DNA from: an uncultured Oscillibacter sp. | GTDB lineage: Bacteria > Bacillota > Clostridia > Oscillospirales > Oscillospiraceae | Reading direction: 5' to 3' | Length of the DNA stretch: 30,063 nucleotides | Assembly: GCA_934574045.1 (NCBI GenBank) | Contig: CAKTMK010000027.1 | Coordinates: 1-30,063 of the forward strand | In this document: piece by piece, positions 1 through 6,548 of the stretch | Numbering within the stretch: the stretch's first letter is position 1 | How the letters are laid out: each line of letters opens with the position of its first letter | The notes under the pieces: generated by a model | Database searches by the model: none | Seen by the model: the letters and a program-made list of their open reading frames with translations, nothing else | What the model was told of the DNA's origin: nothing | Made by a program: the position numbers and the translations under genes

Positions 1-14
1 TCAATTACGGTGGA

Positions 15-43
15 AGTATAGCACGGCGGCAGGTGGATTGCAA
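15..43 (-). promoter_or_regulatory. Leftward sigma-A promoter at window edge
   Basis: On the minus strand TTGCAA (38-43) and TATACT (15-20) are separated by exactly 17 bases, a near-consensus housekeeping promoter. It points out of the window, so an unseen gene to the left is probably transcribed leftward. Seen directly; activity is inferred. Confidence 0.65.
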
Positions 44-56
44 GGCCATTTTGCAA

Positions 57-75
57 ACCGGGACAAAACCGGGAC
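57..75 (-). repeat. Tandem ACCGGGAC repeats upstream of the leftward promoter
   Basis: ACCGGGAC occurs at 57-64 and 68-75, an 11-base period (one helical turn), 14 bases upstream of the -35 of the leftward promoter. This geometry fits an activator site, but no regulator can be named. The rest of 76-285 holds no gene I can support, only a second short direct repeat (GACCCACG at 146-153 and 158-165). Confidence 0.35.
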
Positions 76-285
76 GGTCAGGCTTTCGGGACGGGAGGTC
101 ATGTTGGGATGGCTGGTATGCCTTGGCGAACGGAAATCTCCAGTTGACCCACGCCGTGACCCACGAACAGAAAGACTGGGGCGGAAACAACGGAGAAAAG
201 CATATCTACGGGTGAGGAAATCACGCGGCAAACCCGCTTTATTCTCTCAAAATCCTGCGGAAGACGTCCCTATCGAATCTTCCCC

Positions 286-331
286 AAAACCGCAGAAAGC
301 CGCCCCCGCGCAGCGTTTGCGCGGGGGCGGC
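286..331 (-). terminator. Intrinsic terminator of the LysR gene
   Basis: A perfect 13-bp stem (299-311 with 319-331, 7-base loop) lies 28 bases past the LysR stop. On the minus strand it is followed by TTTCTGCGGTTTT, a discontinuous U tract. Confidence 0.75.
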
Positions 332-358
332 TCCGTTCTGTGCGACGCGCCGCCGGGC

Positions 359-1252
359 TTATTTCGCGGTGCCGCTGCGCACCATCTCCATAAAGGCGCA
401 GGCCGCCGCCGTGGGGGCCACGTCCAGCAGCGTACACATTTCCACACTCCGGGAGGGAATGGTGAAGTCCGTTTTCAAAAGGCGGATGTCTCCGGCCTTC
501 AGGGCGTCCTGCACGAATTCCAGCGTGACGCCCGCCACGCCCAGCCCGATCTTTGCCAGCGAGACCAGCAGGCTCCGGGAGGAAAGCTCGATCTCCGGCG
601 TCAGCGTGACGCCGCTGCGCAGGAAGTCCTGCTCCAGAAACACCCGGGAGCTGGCCTTGCGCTCCAGCAGGATCAGCGGGAACCGGGCGATCTCCGCCCG
701 GGTGTAAAGATGCTCGAAATCGCAGGGATAGCCGCTCCCGGCCACGAACACGCTGTGGGTGGGGAAGCAGGGCCATGTGTCCAGATGCTCCCGCTCCGTG
801 GGCGTGGAGGCAAAGGCGATGTCCACCGCGCCGGACTTGAGCAGACTGAGCACCTTGGCGCTGCGGCCGCTGACGATCTTGAGCCGGATGCCGGGGTGCT
901 GGCGGTGGAACGCGTCCAGATAGGGCGTTAAAAACTGGCCGGTGACGGTGTCGCTGGCGCCGATCACCAGCGTGCCCAGCAGAAGCTGCTGGGCCTGCGT
1001 CAGCTTGTCCTCGCCCGTGGCCAGAAGGCCCAGCGCGGAGCGGACGTAATCGTACAGCAGCTGGCCCTCTCCCGTCAGGGCCACGCCCCGGGGGCTGCGG
1101 GAGAACAGCCGGGCCTGAAGCGCCGTCTCCAGCTGCTTGATGGACTGGCTCACCGCCGACTGCGAGATATAGAGATTTTTCGCGGCTACGGAGATGTTTC
1201 CGGCGTCCGCGACCTCCTTGAATACCCGGTAAAGCTCCAGCTTGACCGCCAT
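359..1252 (-). CDS. LysR-family transcriptional regulator
   Basis: A 297-residue LysR regulator of normal family length. The N-terminal winged helix-turn-helix (about residues 1-62) carries the typical run of an ISVAAKNLYISQSAVS helix and a QLETALQARLFSR wing. The remainder is the periplasmic-binding-like effector domain (about 90-297). The start at 1252 is chosen because GGAGGA lies 8 bases upstream; an in-frame ATG 60 bases further upstream has no ribosome site and would lie over the promoter. It diverges from a GntR/ABC operon and has its own promoter and terminator. The effector and target cannot be read from sequence; LysR proteins often regulate the divergent neighbour, but here that operon has its own GntR regulator. 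Confidence 0.93.
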   Translation of the reverse strand: MAVKLELYRVFKEVADAGNISVAAKNLYISQSAVSQSIKQLETALQARLFSRSPRGVALTGEGQLLYDYVRSALGLLATGEDKLTQAQQLLLGTLVIGASDTVTGQFLTPYLDAFHRQHPGIRLKIVSGRSAKVLSLLKSGAVDIAFASTPTEREHLDTWPCFPTHSVFVAGSGYPCDFEHLYTRAEIARFPLILLERKASSRVFLEQDFLRSGVTLTPEIELSSRSLLVSLAKIGLGVAGVTLEFVQDALKAGDIRLLKTDFTIPSRSVEMCTLLDVAPTAAACAFMEMVRSGTAK

Positions 1253-1283
1253 AGCAGATCCTCCATGCTGTTTTTTTATTTTA

Positions 1284-1312
1284 AGTATAAGCCAGACTGA
1301 TAATAAATGCAA
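1284..1312 (-). promoter_or_regulatory. Promoter of the LysR gene
   Basis: Minus-strand TTGCAT (1307-1312), 17-base spacer and TATACT (1284-1289), 32 bases upstream of the start codon. It lies back to back with the GntR promoter, leaving only about 25 bases between the two -35 boxes, so a regulator bound there could affect both directions. Confidence 0.7.
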
Positions 1313-1337
1313 CGGTAAAATTTTATCCGCCGGGGAC

Positions 1338-1366
1338 TTGACAGCGCGCCGGACCCGTGGTATCTT
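1338..1366 (+). promoter_or_regulatory. Promoter of the gntR-ABC operon
   Basis: A perfect TTGACA (1338-1343) is followed after 17 bases by TATCTT (1361-1366). Transcription would start near 1373, inside the adjacent inverted repeat. Confidence 0.75.
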
Positions 1367-1367
1367 A

Positions 1368-1405
1368 GTTACACGGTTAGTTACTCAACTAATTAACTGT
1401 GTAAC
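1368..1405 (+). promoter_or_regulatory. Inverted-repeat operator, probably for the YtrA-type GntR
   Basis: A 38-base imperfect palindrome: the left arm begins GTTACACGGTTAGTTAC and the right arm reads GTTACACAGTTAATTAG on the other strand, with 14 of 19 arm positions matching. It starts one base after the -10 box and covers the predicted start site, an ideal repressor position. Assignment to the GntR protein encoded 18 bases downstream is inferred from autoregulation in the YtrA family. Confidence 0.7.
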
Positions 1406-1422
1406 ACGAGGGGAGGCATACC

Positions 1423-1794
1423 GTGGAATTCAAGGATGGCAAGCCGATCTTTCAGCAGCTGGCGGACCAGCTGGAGGAGGGCATCCTCTCCGGCGCGTAT
1501 CCGGAGGAGAGCCAGGTCCCGTCCATCACGGAGTATTCCGTGGCCTACAGGATCAACCCCGCCACGGCGCTGAAGGGGATCAATCTTCTGGTGGACGCAG
1601 GGCTGCTTTATAAGAAAAGGGGAGTTGGGATGTTCGTTTCATCCGGCGCGCGGGAACGGCTGCGCGCCCAGCGCGCGGAGCGCTTTTATCAGGATTATGT
1701 CCAGCGCATGGTGCAGGAGGCCCGCCGTCTCGGCGTGACGGAGGCGGAGCTGGTGCGTCTGGTGGAGAGGGGGTTCGGCGGCTGTGACGATTGA
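1423..1794 (+). CDS. YtrA-subfamily GntR transcriptional regulator
   Basis: A 123-residue protein. Residues 1-70 form the GntR winged helix-turn-helix, with PIFQQLADQLEEGILSGAY at its start and the turn GLLYKKRGVGMFV at its end. Only about 50 residues follow, too short for an effector domain, which defines the YtrA subfamily of dimeric repressors of ABC transporter operons. The GTG start is set by GAGGGGAGG about 7 bases upstream. The gene overlaps the ATPase gene by 11 bases, so translation is probably coupled. It probably represses its own operon from the 1368-1405 palindrome. In Bacillus, related regulators respond to cell-wall-active antibiotics; the signal here is unknown. Confidence 0.9.
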   Translation: MEFKDGKPIFQQLADQLEEGILSGAYPEESQVPSITEYSVAYRINPATALKGINLLVDAGLLYKKRGVGMFVSSGARERLRAQRAERFYQDYVQRMVQEARRLGVTEAELVRLVERGFGGCDD

Positions 1795-2638
1795 GCTGAA
1801 AAACGTGACCCGGCGCTTCGGCGCGGTGGAGGCCCTGCGGGATGTGTCGCTGACCTTTGAGGCCGGGAAGATCTACGGTCTGCTGGGCAACAACGGCGCG
1901 GGCAAGTCCACCATGATGAACCTGATCGGCGGGCGGCTGCTGCCCACGGCGGGACAGGTGCTGCTGGACGGCGAGCCGGCGGCGGACAGCACCCGGGCGC
2001 TGAGCGGGCTGTTTCTCATGAACGAGGGGAGTATGCTCCCGGAGGATATGCGGGTGCAGCGGGCCTTTGACTGGGCGGCCCGGTTCCGTCCCGCCTATGA
2101 CCGGGCGGAGGCGGACGCGCTGGCGCGGCAGTTCGAGCTGAACGAGCGGACGCGGGTCTCCAAGCTCTCCACCGGATACGGCTCCATCTTCAAGCTGATC
2201 CTTGTGCTGGCGTCCAACGCGGACTGCCTGCTGCTGGACGAGCCGGTCCTGGGACTGGACGCCCAGCACCGGGAGATGTTTTACAAGCTGCTGCTGGAGA
2301 AATACGCCAAGAACGGCTGCACGGTGATCTTCTCCACGCACCTCATCAGCGAGGCCGCGCCGCTGGTGGAGCGGGCGGTGATCCTGCGCCGGGGCCGCGT
2401 CCTGCGGGACGCACCGGTGGAGGAGCTGACGGCGGGGGCGTATACCGTCTCCGGCCCCGCGGCGGCGGTGGACGCGTATCTCGCCGGGCGGCGTGTGCTC
2501 AGCGAGTCGGCGGTGGGCGGCCTGCGCTCCGCCGCGGTGGAGGGCGAGCCGGAGGACGTGCCCGCCGGACTGGAGGTCTCCGGGCTGGAGCTTCAGGACC
2601 TTTACATTGCCCTGATGGAACAGGAGGATCGGAAATGA
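1784..2638 (+). CDS. ABC transporter ATP-binding protein, YtrB-like
   Basis: A 284-residue cytoplasmic ATPase. Walker A is GNNGAGKST (about residues 34-42), the signature is LSTGY, Walker B is CLLLDEPVLGLD, and the H-loop is STHLI. The LSTGY signature and DEPVLGLDA D-loop are typical of the YtrB-type ATPases that travel with YtrA regulators. About 80 residues after the H-loop form a divergent C-terminal extension. The GTG start lies inside the end of the GntR gene with a G-rich ribosome site, and the stop overlaps the start of the membrane protein in an ATGA, so the three genes form one coupled operon. The substrate is unknown: drug export, lipid handling or antibiotic sensing are all possible. 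Confidence 0.93.
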   Translation: MTIELKNVTRRFGAVEALRDVSLTFEAGKIYGLLGNNGAGKSTMMNLIGGRLLPTAGQVLLDGEPAADSTRALSGLFLMNEGSMLPEDMRVQRAFDWAARFRPAYDRAEADALARQFELNERTRVSKLSTGYGSIFKLILVLASNADCLLLDEPVLGLDAQHREMFYKLLLEKYAKNGCTVIFSTHLISEAAPLVERAVILRRGRVLRDAPVEELTAGAYTVSGPAAAVDAYLAGRRVLSESAVGGLRSAAVEGEPEDVPAGLEVSGLELQDLYIALMEQEDRK

Positions 2639-3345
2639 AAACGCTGCTTCGCTATCGCCTGACTGACGATCTCAGATCCGCGGGCGCCGCGCTGGCGGCC
2701 GTGGTGGGGGTGAACATCCTGATGGTCCTGTTCACGAACGACCGGGTGTACGGCAGCGGCACCGGCGCCGCCATGGCGTTCTGGGCGCTGGTGGTGGGTA
2801 TTGCCGCGCTGCGGGCGGACCTGCGGCTGGGGAACCAGATGGGCGTCTGCCGCCGGGAGGCGTTCACCGCCAGCGTGGTTGGCACTGCGGTGAGCTGTGC
2901 GGCTGCGGCGGTGGGTGTCGCTGCGGTGACGGCGGCGGGCCAGCTCTTGACCGACGGCGGCGGACGGCTGGAGGTCATGGAGCCGTATCAGATGGTGTAC
3001 GCGCCGGATACGTATGTGATGCCCCTGAGCGGCTACGCGGCTATGGCCGTGTTCTGCGCCGCGCTCTACCTGTGCGCCGCCGCGTTCGGGATGCTCTGCT
3101 CCGCCGCCTTCTGGCGGGCGAGCCGCGCGGGGAAGTGGGCGCTGGGCATCGGAATGGGCGCCGCCTTCGGCGTGGGCATCCCGCAGGCGCGGTACCGCTT
3201 CGGTCCGGCGCTGGAACGTCCACTGGAGCTGCTGCTCTCCAACCAGTGGGCCGCCGATGCGGCGATGCTGGCCTTCGCTGCGGTGTTTCTGGGCGGGACG
3301 GCGCTGCTGGTCCGCCGCGCGGCCATCGTCCCCGCCTCCCGCTGA
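2635..3345 (+). CDS. Membrane protein, probable ABC transporter permease subunit
   Basis: A 236-residue hydrophobic protein with about six predicted membrane helices (near residues 14-34, 43-58, 76-100, 126-155, 167-185 and 210-230). I recognise no named family motif. Its start is coupled to the ATPase stop (ATGA), so it is the obvious permease partner of that ATPase, by context rather than by homology. Only one permease is encoded, so the working transporter would need a homodimer. Alanine-rich composition matches the high-GC neighbours. Confidence 0.8.
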   Translation: MKTLLRYRLTDDLRSAGAALAAVVGVNILMVLFTNDRVYGSGTGAAMAFWALVVGIAALRADLRLGNQMGVCRREAFTASVVGTAVSCAAAAVGVAAVTAAGQLLTDGGGRLEVMEPYQMVYAPDTYVMPLSGYAAMAVFCAALYLCAAAFGMLCSAAFWRASRAGKWALGIGMGAAFGVGIPQARYRFGPALERPLELLLSNQWAADAAMLAFAAVFLGGTALLVRRAAIVPASR

Positions 3346-3383
3346 GCGGCGGGACCCGGAAAAAAAGAGAGAGGAGCGGGACC

Positions 3384-3752
3384 ATGGAGGAGACGCTGCG
3401 CCGGTATTTTCAGTGCTGGCTGGATCAGGACGACGGACCGCTGAAGGACATTTTTTCAAACGACATTGTGTACAGCGAGTGCTACGGCCCGGAGTACCGC
3501 GGCCTTGCGCAGGTGCTGCAATGGTTCCGGGACTGGAACCGGACGGGCCGCGTGCTGCGCTGGGACGTGAAGCAGGTGCTCGCCTGCGGCCGTACCGCCG
3601 TTGTGGAGTGGTACTTCGCCTGCGACGCAGAGGGACAGCGCAGCGCATTTGACGGTGTGACGCTGGCGGAGTTCGACGGCGGAGGAAAGATCATCAGCCT
3701 GAAGGAGTTCCAGTCCAAGGCGGAGCATTGCTGTCCCTACGGACGGGGTTGA
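3384..3752 (+). CDS. SnoaL/NTF2-like small protein
   Basis: A 122-residue protein with the layout of the NTF2/SnoaL cone fold: an N-terminal helix (EETLRRYFQCWLDQDD), an IVYSECYGPEYRGLAQVLQWF segment interrupted by turns, then strands around VVEWYFACDAEG, GVTLAEFDGGGKI and LKEF. Such proteins are small-molecule binders, isomerases or dimerisation units; the substrate is not deducible. The start is set by GAGAGGAG 9 bases upstream. It follows the permease gene by 38 bases with no clear promoter between, so it may be the fourth gene of that operon. The next gene's promoter overlaps its stop codon. Confidence 0.8.
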   Translation: MEETLRRYFQCWLDQDDGPLKDIFSNDIVYSECYGPEYRGLAQVLQWFRDWNRTGRVLRWDVKQVLACGRTAVVEWYFACDAEGQRSAFDGVTLAEFDGGGKIISLKEFQSKAEHCCPYGRG

Positions 3753-3777
3753 CAACCGGCAGTTTTTGGAATATAGT
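3749..3777 (+). promoter_or_regulatory. Promoter of the EamA-like gene
   Basis: Perfect TTGACA (3749-3754), 17-base spacer, TATAGT (3772-3777). The -35 box overlaps the stop codon of the preceding gene. The predicted start near 3784 gives a leader of about 75 bases. Confidence 0.8.
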
Positions 3778-3795
3778 AGCAAAACACTGTTCATT

Positions 3796-3843
3796 GGCGG
3801 CAGCAGGGCAAATCGCCCGGCTGCCGCCTGACTGACGTTTTTT
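3796..3843 (+). promoter_or_regulatory. Leader hairpin followed by T6 upstream of the EamA gene
   Basis: Between promoter and start codon lies a strong hairpin: outer arms GGCGGCAGC (3796-3804) and GCTGCCGCC (3820-3828), and inner arms GGGC/GCCC joined by an A-G mismatch around the 5-base loop AAATC. TGACTGACG and then six T follow. The T run starts 9 bases after the stem, so it is not a textbook terminator, but it could attenuate transcription or control access to the adjacent GGAGGAG. Confidence 0.5.
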
Positions 3844-3859
3844 ATGGAGGAGAAGCCGT

Positions 3860-4282
3860 ATGGAAATGATCTGGCCCATCGCGCTGGTGGTGGCGGCCAA
3901 CATCGCCTATCAGCTCTGCGCGAAGGCGGTCCCCAAGGAGATGGACGCGCTGGCGTCCCTGACGGTGACGTATCTGGTGGGCGCGGCCTGCTCGGCGGCG
4001 CTGTTCTTTTTCACGCACCGGGGCGGGAGCCTGCTTCAGGAGTACGCCAAGATGAACGCCGCGCCTGTGGTGCTGGGAATGTCGGTGGTGGGACTGGAGG
4101 TGGGCTTTATCTACGCCTACAAGGCGGGCTGGCCCGTCAGCACGGCGTCCATCGTCCAGAGCGCGTTTCTCGCCGTGGCGCTGATCTTCCTCGGCGCGCT
4201 GCTCTACCGCGAGGCGATCACCGTCAACAAGCTGGCGGGCGCTGCGATCTGTCTCGTGGGGCTGTGGTTCCTCAGCCGCTGA
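3860..4282 (+). CDS. Half-size EamA/DMT-superfamily membrane transporter
   Basis: A 140-residue integral membrane protein with about five hydrophobic segments (near 3-20, 33-51, 69-90, 98-118 and 124-138). It resembles one EamA repeat, ending in a helix with the AGAAICLVGLWFL pattern; the preceding YREAITVNKLAG turn is common in drug/metabolite transporters. Full EamA carriers have two such repeats, so this protein would have to dimerise, as small multidrug-resistance proteins do. The start is fixed by GGAGGAG 7 bases upstream; an ATG at 3844 belongs to another frame. Substrate unknown. Confidence 0.85.
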   Translation: MEMIWPIALVVAANIAYQLCAKAVPKEMDALASLTVTYLVGAACSAALFFFTHRGGSLLQEYAKMNAAPVVLGMSVVGLEVGFIYAYKAGWPVSTASIVQSAFLAVALIFLGALLYREAITVNKLAGAAICLVGLWFLSR

Positions 4283-4312
4283 ACCGCCGTTCGGAGAGAC
4301 GCACGCACGAAA

Positions 4313-4337
4313 AAACGCCGCCCGTCAGGCGGCGTTT
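4313..4337. terminator. Bidirectional terminator between EamA gene and udk
   Basis: A perfect 10-bp stem AAACGCCGCC/GGCGGCGTTT with a 5-base loop, flanked by an A run on the left and TTT on the right. It sits between two convergent stop codons and should stop transcription from both sides. Confidence 0.85.
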
Positions 4338-4368
4338 CTGTCTGCAGTTCAGGGGAGGGGGCGGCGCG

Positions 4369-4992
4369 TCAGCTCCGGTCCCCGTCAATGTGGTTCTGGA
4401 TGCGCTGCATAATCATCTCCAGCGCCACCAGATTGTGTCCGCCCTCCAGCACGATGATGTCGGCGTACTTCCGGGACGGCTCCACATACTGGTCGTGCAT
4501 GGGCTTGACGGTGGTCAGATACTGGGTCACGACGGACTGGAGCGTGCGTCCCCGCTCCTCCACATCCCGCAGGGCGCGGCGCAGGATGCGCTCGTCCGCG
4601 TCCGTCTCCACAAAGAGCTTGATGTCGAACATATCCCGCAGGACGGGGTTCTGGAAAATGAGGATGCCCTCCACGATGATGACCTTCGCCGGATGGACGG
4701 TCACGGTCTGGTCGGTGCGGTTGTGGTCCGTATAGGAGTAGACCGGGCACTGGATGGACTCGCCCCGCTTGAGCGCCTGAAGATGCTCGATGAGAAGGTC
4801 GGTGTCGAATGCGCTGGGATGGTCGTAGTTCTGCTTGGCCCGCTCCTCGTAGGTCTTGCCCTCCTGACGCTTGTAGTAGCTGTCGTGGCCGATCACGGTC
4901 ACATCCTCGCCGAAGTGCTCTTTCAGGTGGTGGGTCAGGGTGGTCTTGCCGGAGCCGGTGCCGCCGGCCACGCCGATCAGGATCGTATCCAA
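4369..4992 (-). CDS. udk: Uridine kinase
   Basis: A 207-residue P-loop kinase of the length usual for Udk. It phosphorylates uridine and cytidine to UMP and CMP using GTP or ATP in pyrimidine salvage. The P-loop GVAGGTGSGKTTL is at about residues 6-18, followed by HDSYYK, NYDHPSAFD and the PVYSYTDHNR segment that shapes the nucleoside pocket, then VEGILIF. The start is taken as TTG at 4992 because AAGGAG lies 9 bases upstream; an upstream in-frame GTG would place the ribosome site inside the gene. It is monocistronic with its own promoter. Confidence 0.95.
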   Translation of the reverse strand: MDTILIGVAGGTGSGKTTLTHHLKEHFGEDVTVIGHDSYYKRQEGKTYEERAKQNYDHPSAFDTDLLIEHLQALKRGESIQCPVYSYTDHNRTDQTVTVHPAKVIIVEGILIFQNPVLRDMFDIKLFVETDADERILRRALRDVEERGRTLQSVVTQYLTTVKPMHDQYVEPSRKYADIIVLEGGHNLVALEMIMQRIQNHIDGDRS

Positions 4993-5065
4993 GGCGTCTC
5001 TCTCCTTTACGTTCACACGCCGCCGCGCCGCTTCCGGCGGGGGGCCGTTTTCTATTTTTAGGAAT

Positions 5066-5094
5066 ATTATAGTTTTTCGCCGCGCCAAAAGCAA
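5066..5094 (-). promoter_or_regulatory. Promoter of udk
   Basis: Minus-strand TTGCTT (5089-5094), 17-base spacer, perfect TATAAT (5066-5071). The leader is about 65 bases. Confidence 0.75.
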
Positions 5095-5143
5095 GGGGCC
5101 GCGGCATAAAAATACGGAATGGCACAAATTTCGACCGGCGGTA

Positions 5144-5172
5144 TTGACGGCGCTGTGAAAACCCGGTATTAT
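5144..5172 (+). promoter_or_regulatory. Promoter of the zinc-ribbon/Big2 gene
   Basis: TTGACG (5144-5149), 17-base spacer, TATTAT (5167-5172), about 60 bases before the start codon. Confidence 0.75.
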
Positions 5173-5239
5173 GTCAAGTGAATACATCGGGCCGCGGACT
5201 GCTCCGCCGGCCCGCGGACCGTCCGGGAGGAGGACCCTT

Positions 5240-6217
5240 ATGGCGATGAAGCGCTGCCCCGTCTGCGGGGAGAAATATTCCGATACATACCGCACCTGCC
5301 CGTTCTGCGAGGAGGAGGAAGCCCTGCGCAGCGAGCGGCCTGTGCGCCGCCGCGGCGGAAAGCGCAGCGCCGCCCGGGAGGACCCGGGCATCCTGACACC
5401 CATGCTGGTGATCGTCATCGTGATCCTTGCGATGACGCTGGCGTGGCTGTTCTTCGGCGACCAGATCAAGGGGAGCCTGTTCCCCGGCGGAACGCCCGCC
5501 CAGTCCGCCCAGTCCTCTCAGACCGGCGGAGACACGTCCGACCCGCAGCCCGCCGCGTCTTCGTCGGGCGCGTCCTCCGGCGCGTCGTCCTCCGCCCAGC
5601 CGGACCCCTCCGGCAGCGCCGCAGGCACGGAGCCGGACGGCACAACGGGCGGCGCGTCCTCCGGCACGGCGTCCGGGGAGCTGAGCGTGGAGCAGGTGGC
5701 GCTCCTGCCCGCGGGGCTGACGCTCTCCAAAACGGATTTCACGATCCCGGTGGGCGACCCGCCGGTGAAGCTGACCGCCTCCGGCGGCTCCGGCAGCTAC
5801 ACGTGGTACAGCGAGGACGACGGCATCGCCTCCGTGGATGAAAACGGCACGGTGACGGCCATCTCCGCCGGGACCATCAATGTCTACGCCACGGACGGAA
5901 AGAGCATGGGCCTGTGCATCGTCCGGGTGAAGGGCGGCGCGTCCTCCGGCGGTCAGACCGGCCAGACCGGCGATACCGGGACCGCGCCCTCCGGCGGCGA
6001 GGTGAAGCTCAACCGGGAGGACTTCACTCTTGCCGTGGGCGAGAGCTTCCAGCTCAAGAGCACCGGCGTCACCACCACGCCCACCTGGTCCAGCAGCAAT
6101 CCCGGCGTGGCCACCGTCAACGGCAGCGGCGTGGTCACCGGCGTGTCCGCCGGGACGGCCACCGTCACCATGTCCTACGACGGGAGCACCCTCACCTGCA
6201 TCGTCCGCGTGAAATAA
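5240..6217 (+). CDS. Membrane-anchored zinc-ribbon protein with two Big2 Ig-like domains
   Basis: A 325-residue protein in three parts. Residues 1-23 hold a zinc ribbon (Cys6, Cys9, Cys20, Cys23). After a basic stretch, a single membrane helix spans about 51-72. The rest is outside the membrane: a Ser/Ala/Gly/Pro linker (about 80-155) and two bacterial Ig-like (Big2) domains, each with a SVDENGTVTAISAGT or TVNGSGVVTGVSAGTA signature (about 160-235 and 255-325). The start follows GGGAGGAGG; an earlier in-frame ATG at 5171 overlaps the promoter and lacks a ribosome site. With Arg/Lys before the helix, the ribbon is expected inside the cell. Function unknown; Big2 domains usually bind cell-surface partners. 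Confidence 0.88.
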   Translation: MAMKRCPVCGEKYSDTYRTCPFCEEEEALRSERPVRRRGGKRSAAREDPGILTPMLVIVIVILAMTLAWLFFGDQIKGSLFPGGTPAQSAQSSQTGGDTSDPQPAASSSGASSGASSSAQPDPSGSAAGTEPDGTTGGASSGTASGELSVEQVALLPAGLTLSKTDFTIPVGDPPVKLTASGGSGSYTWYSEDDGIASVDENGTVTAISAGTINVYATDGKSMGLCIVRVKGGASSGGQTGQTGDTGTAPSGGEVKLNREDFTLAVGESFQLKSTGVTTTPTWSSSNPGVATVNGSGVVTGVSAGTATVTMSYDGSTLTCIVRVK

Positions 6218-6275
6218 ACGGCGGACTGAGCACTTTGACGAATTTTTCACAAAAAGTTTGTACGATCGGCTAACG

Positions 6276-6314
6276 GCCCCGCCGCCCGCTTTTTGCGAGC
6301 GGCGGGGCTTCTTT
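6276..6314 (+). terminator. Terminator of the zinc-ribbon/Big2 gene
   Basis: A 10-bp stem GCCCCGCCGC/GCGGCGGGGC (6276-6285 and 6299-6308) followed by TTCTTT. The interval 6315-6435 also has a short inverted repeat (CCGGCGC 6333-6339, GCGCCGG 6356-6362) and a 7-bp one (ATCGTTT 6387-6393, AAACGAT 6410-6416), but no gene. Confidence 0.75.
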
Positions 6315-6435
6315 GCGTTTCCAGAGAGGGGACCGGCGCGTTCCTGCGCAGAAAAGCGCCGGATACCGGGCCGGATCGCGAACGTAATCGTTTTCGGTGG
6401 CGCAGACGGAAACGATGTAGAAAAGGAGTGGTTGA

Positions 6436-6447
6436 TTTTGTACAAAA
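6436..6447. promoter_or_regulatory. Perfect 12-bp palindrome upstream of the por promoter
   Basis: TTTTGTACAAAA, fully symmetric and AT-rich in a GC-rich region, ends 11 bases before the -35 box of the por promoter. The position suits an activator or co-bound repressor. The regulator is not identifiable; it does not match the Rex consensus well. Confidence 0.45.
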
Positions 6448-6458
6448 TGACGGACATC

Positions 6459-6487
6459 TTGCATTTTAAATGGGCGGGGTTTATAAT
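6459..6487 (+). promoter_or_regulatory. Promoter of the porGDAB operon
   Basis: TTGCAT (6459-6464), 17-base spacer and a perfect TATAAT (6482-6487), about 60 bases upstream of porG. Near-consensus spacing and -10 fit strong expression of a central metabolic enzyme. Confidence 0.8.
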
Positions 6488-6548
6488 ATTTTACGATCAG
6501 CCGACCGCCCGCAAGGGCGAAAAACGCAGAGAGGATGATTGAGGACTT

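Noticed and set aside
1..231. Possible recombinase or mobile-element remnant at the left edge
   Set aside because: Short minus-strand frames and small direct repeats were considered, but no recombinase motif, terminal repeat or duplicated target site is visible.
38..931. Open frame of almost 300 codons on the plus strand over the left end
   Set aside because: Composition is Arg/Gly/Ala-rich without any domain, no ribosome site is present, and most of it lies antisense to the clear LysR gene. High GC produces such frames by chance.
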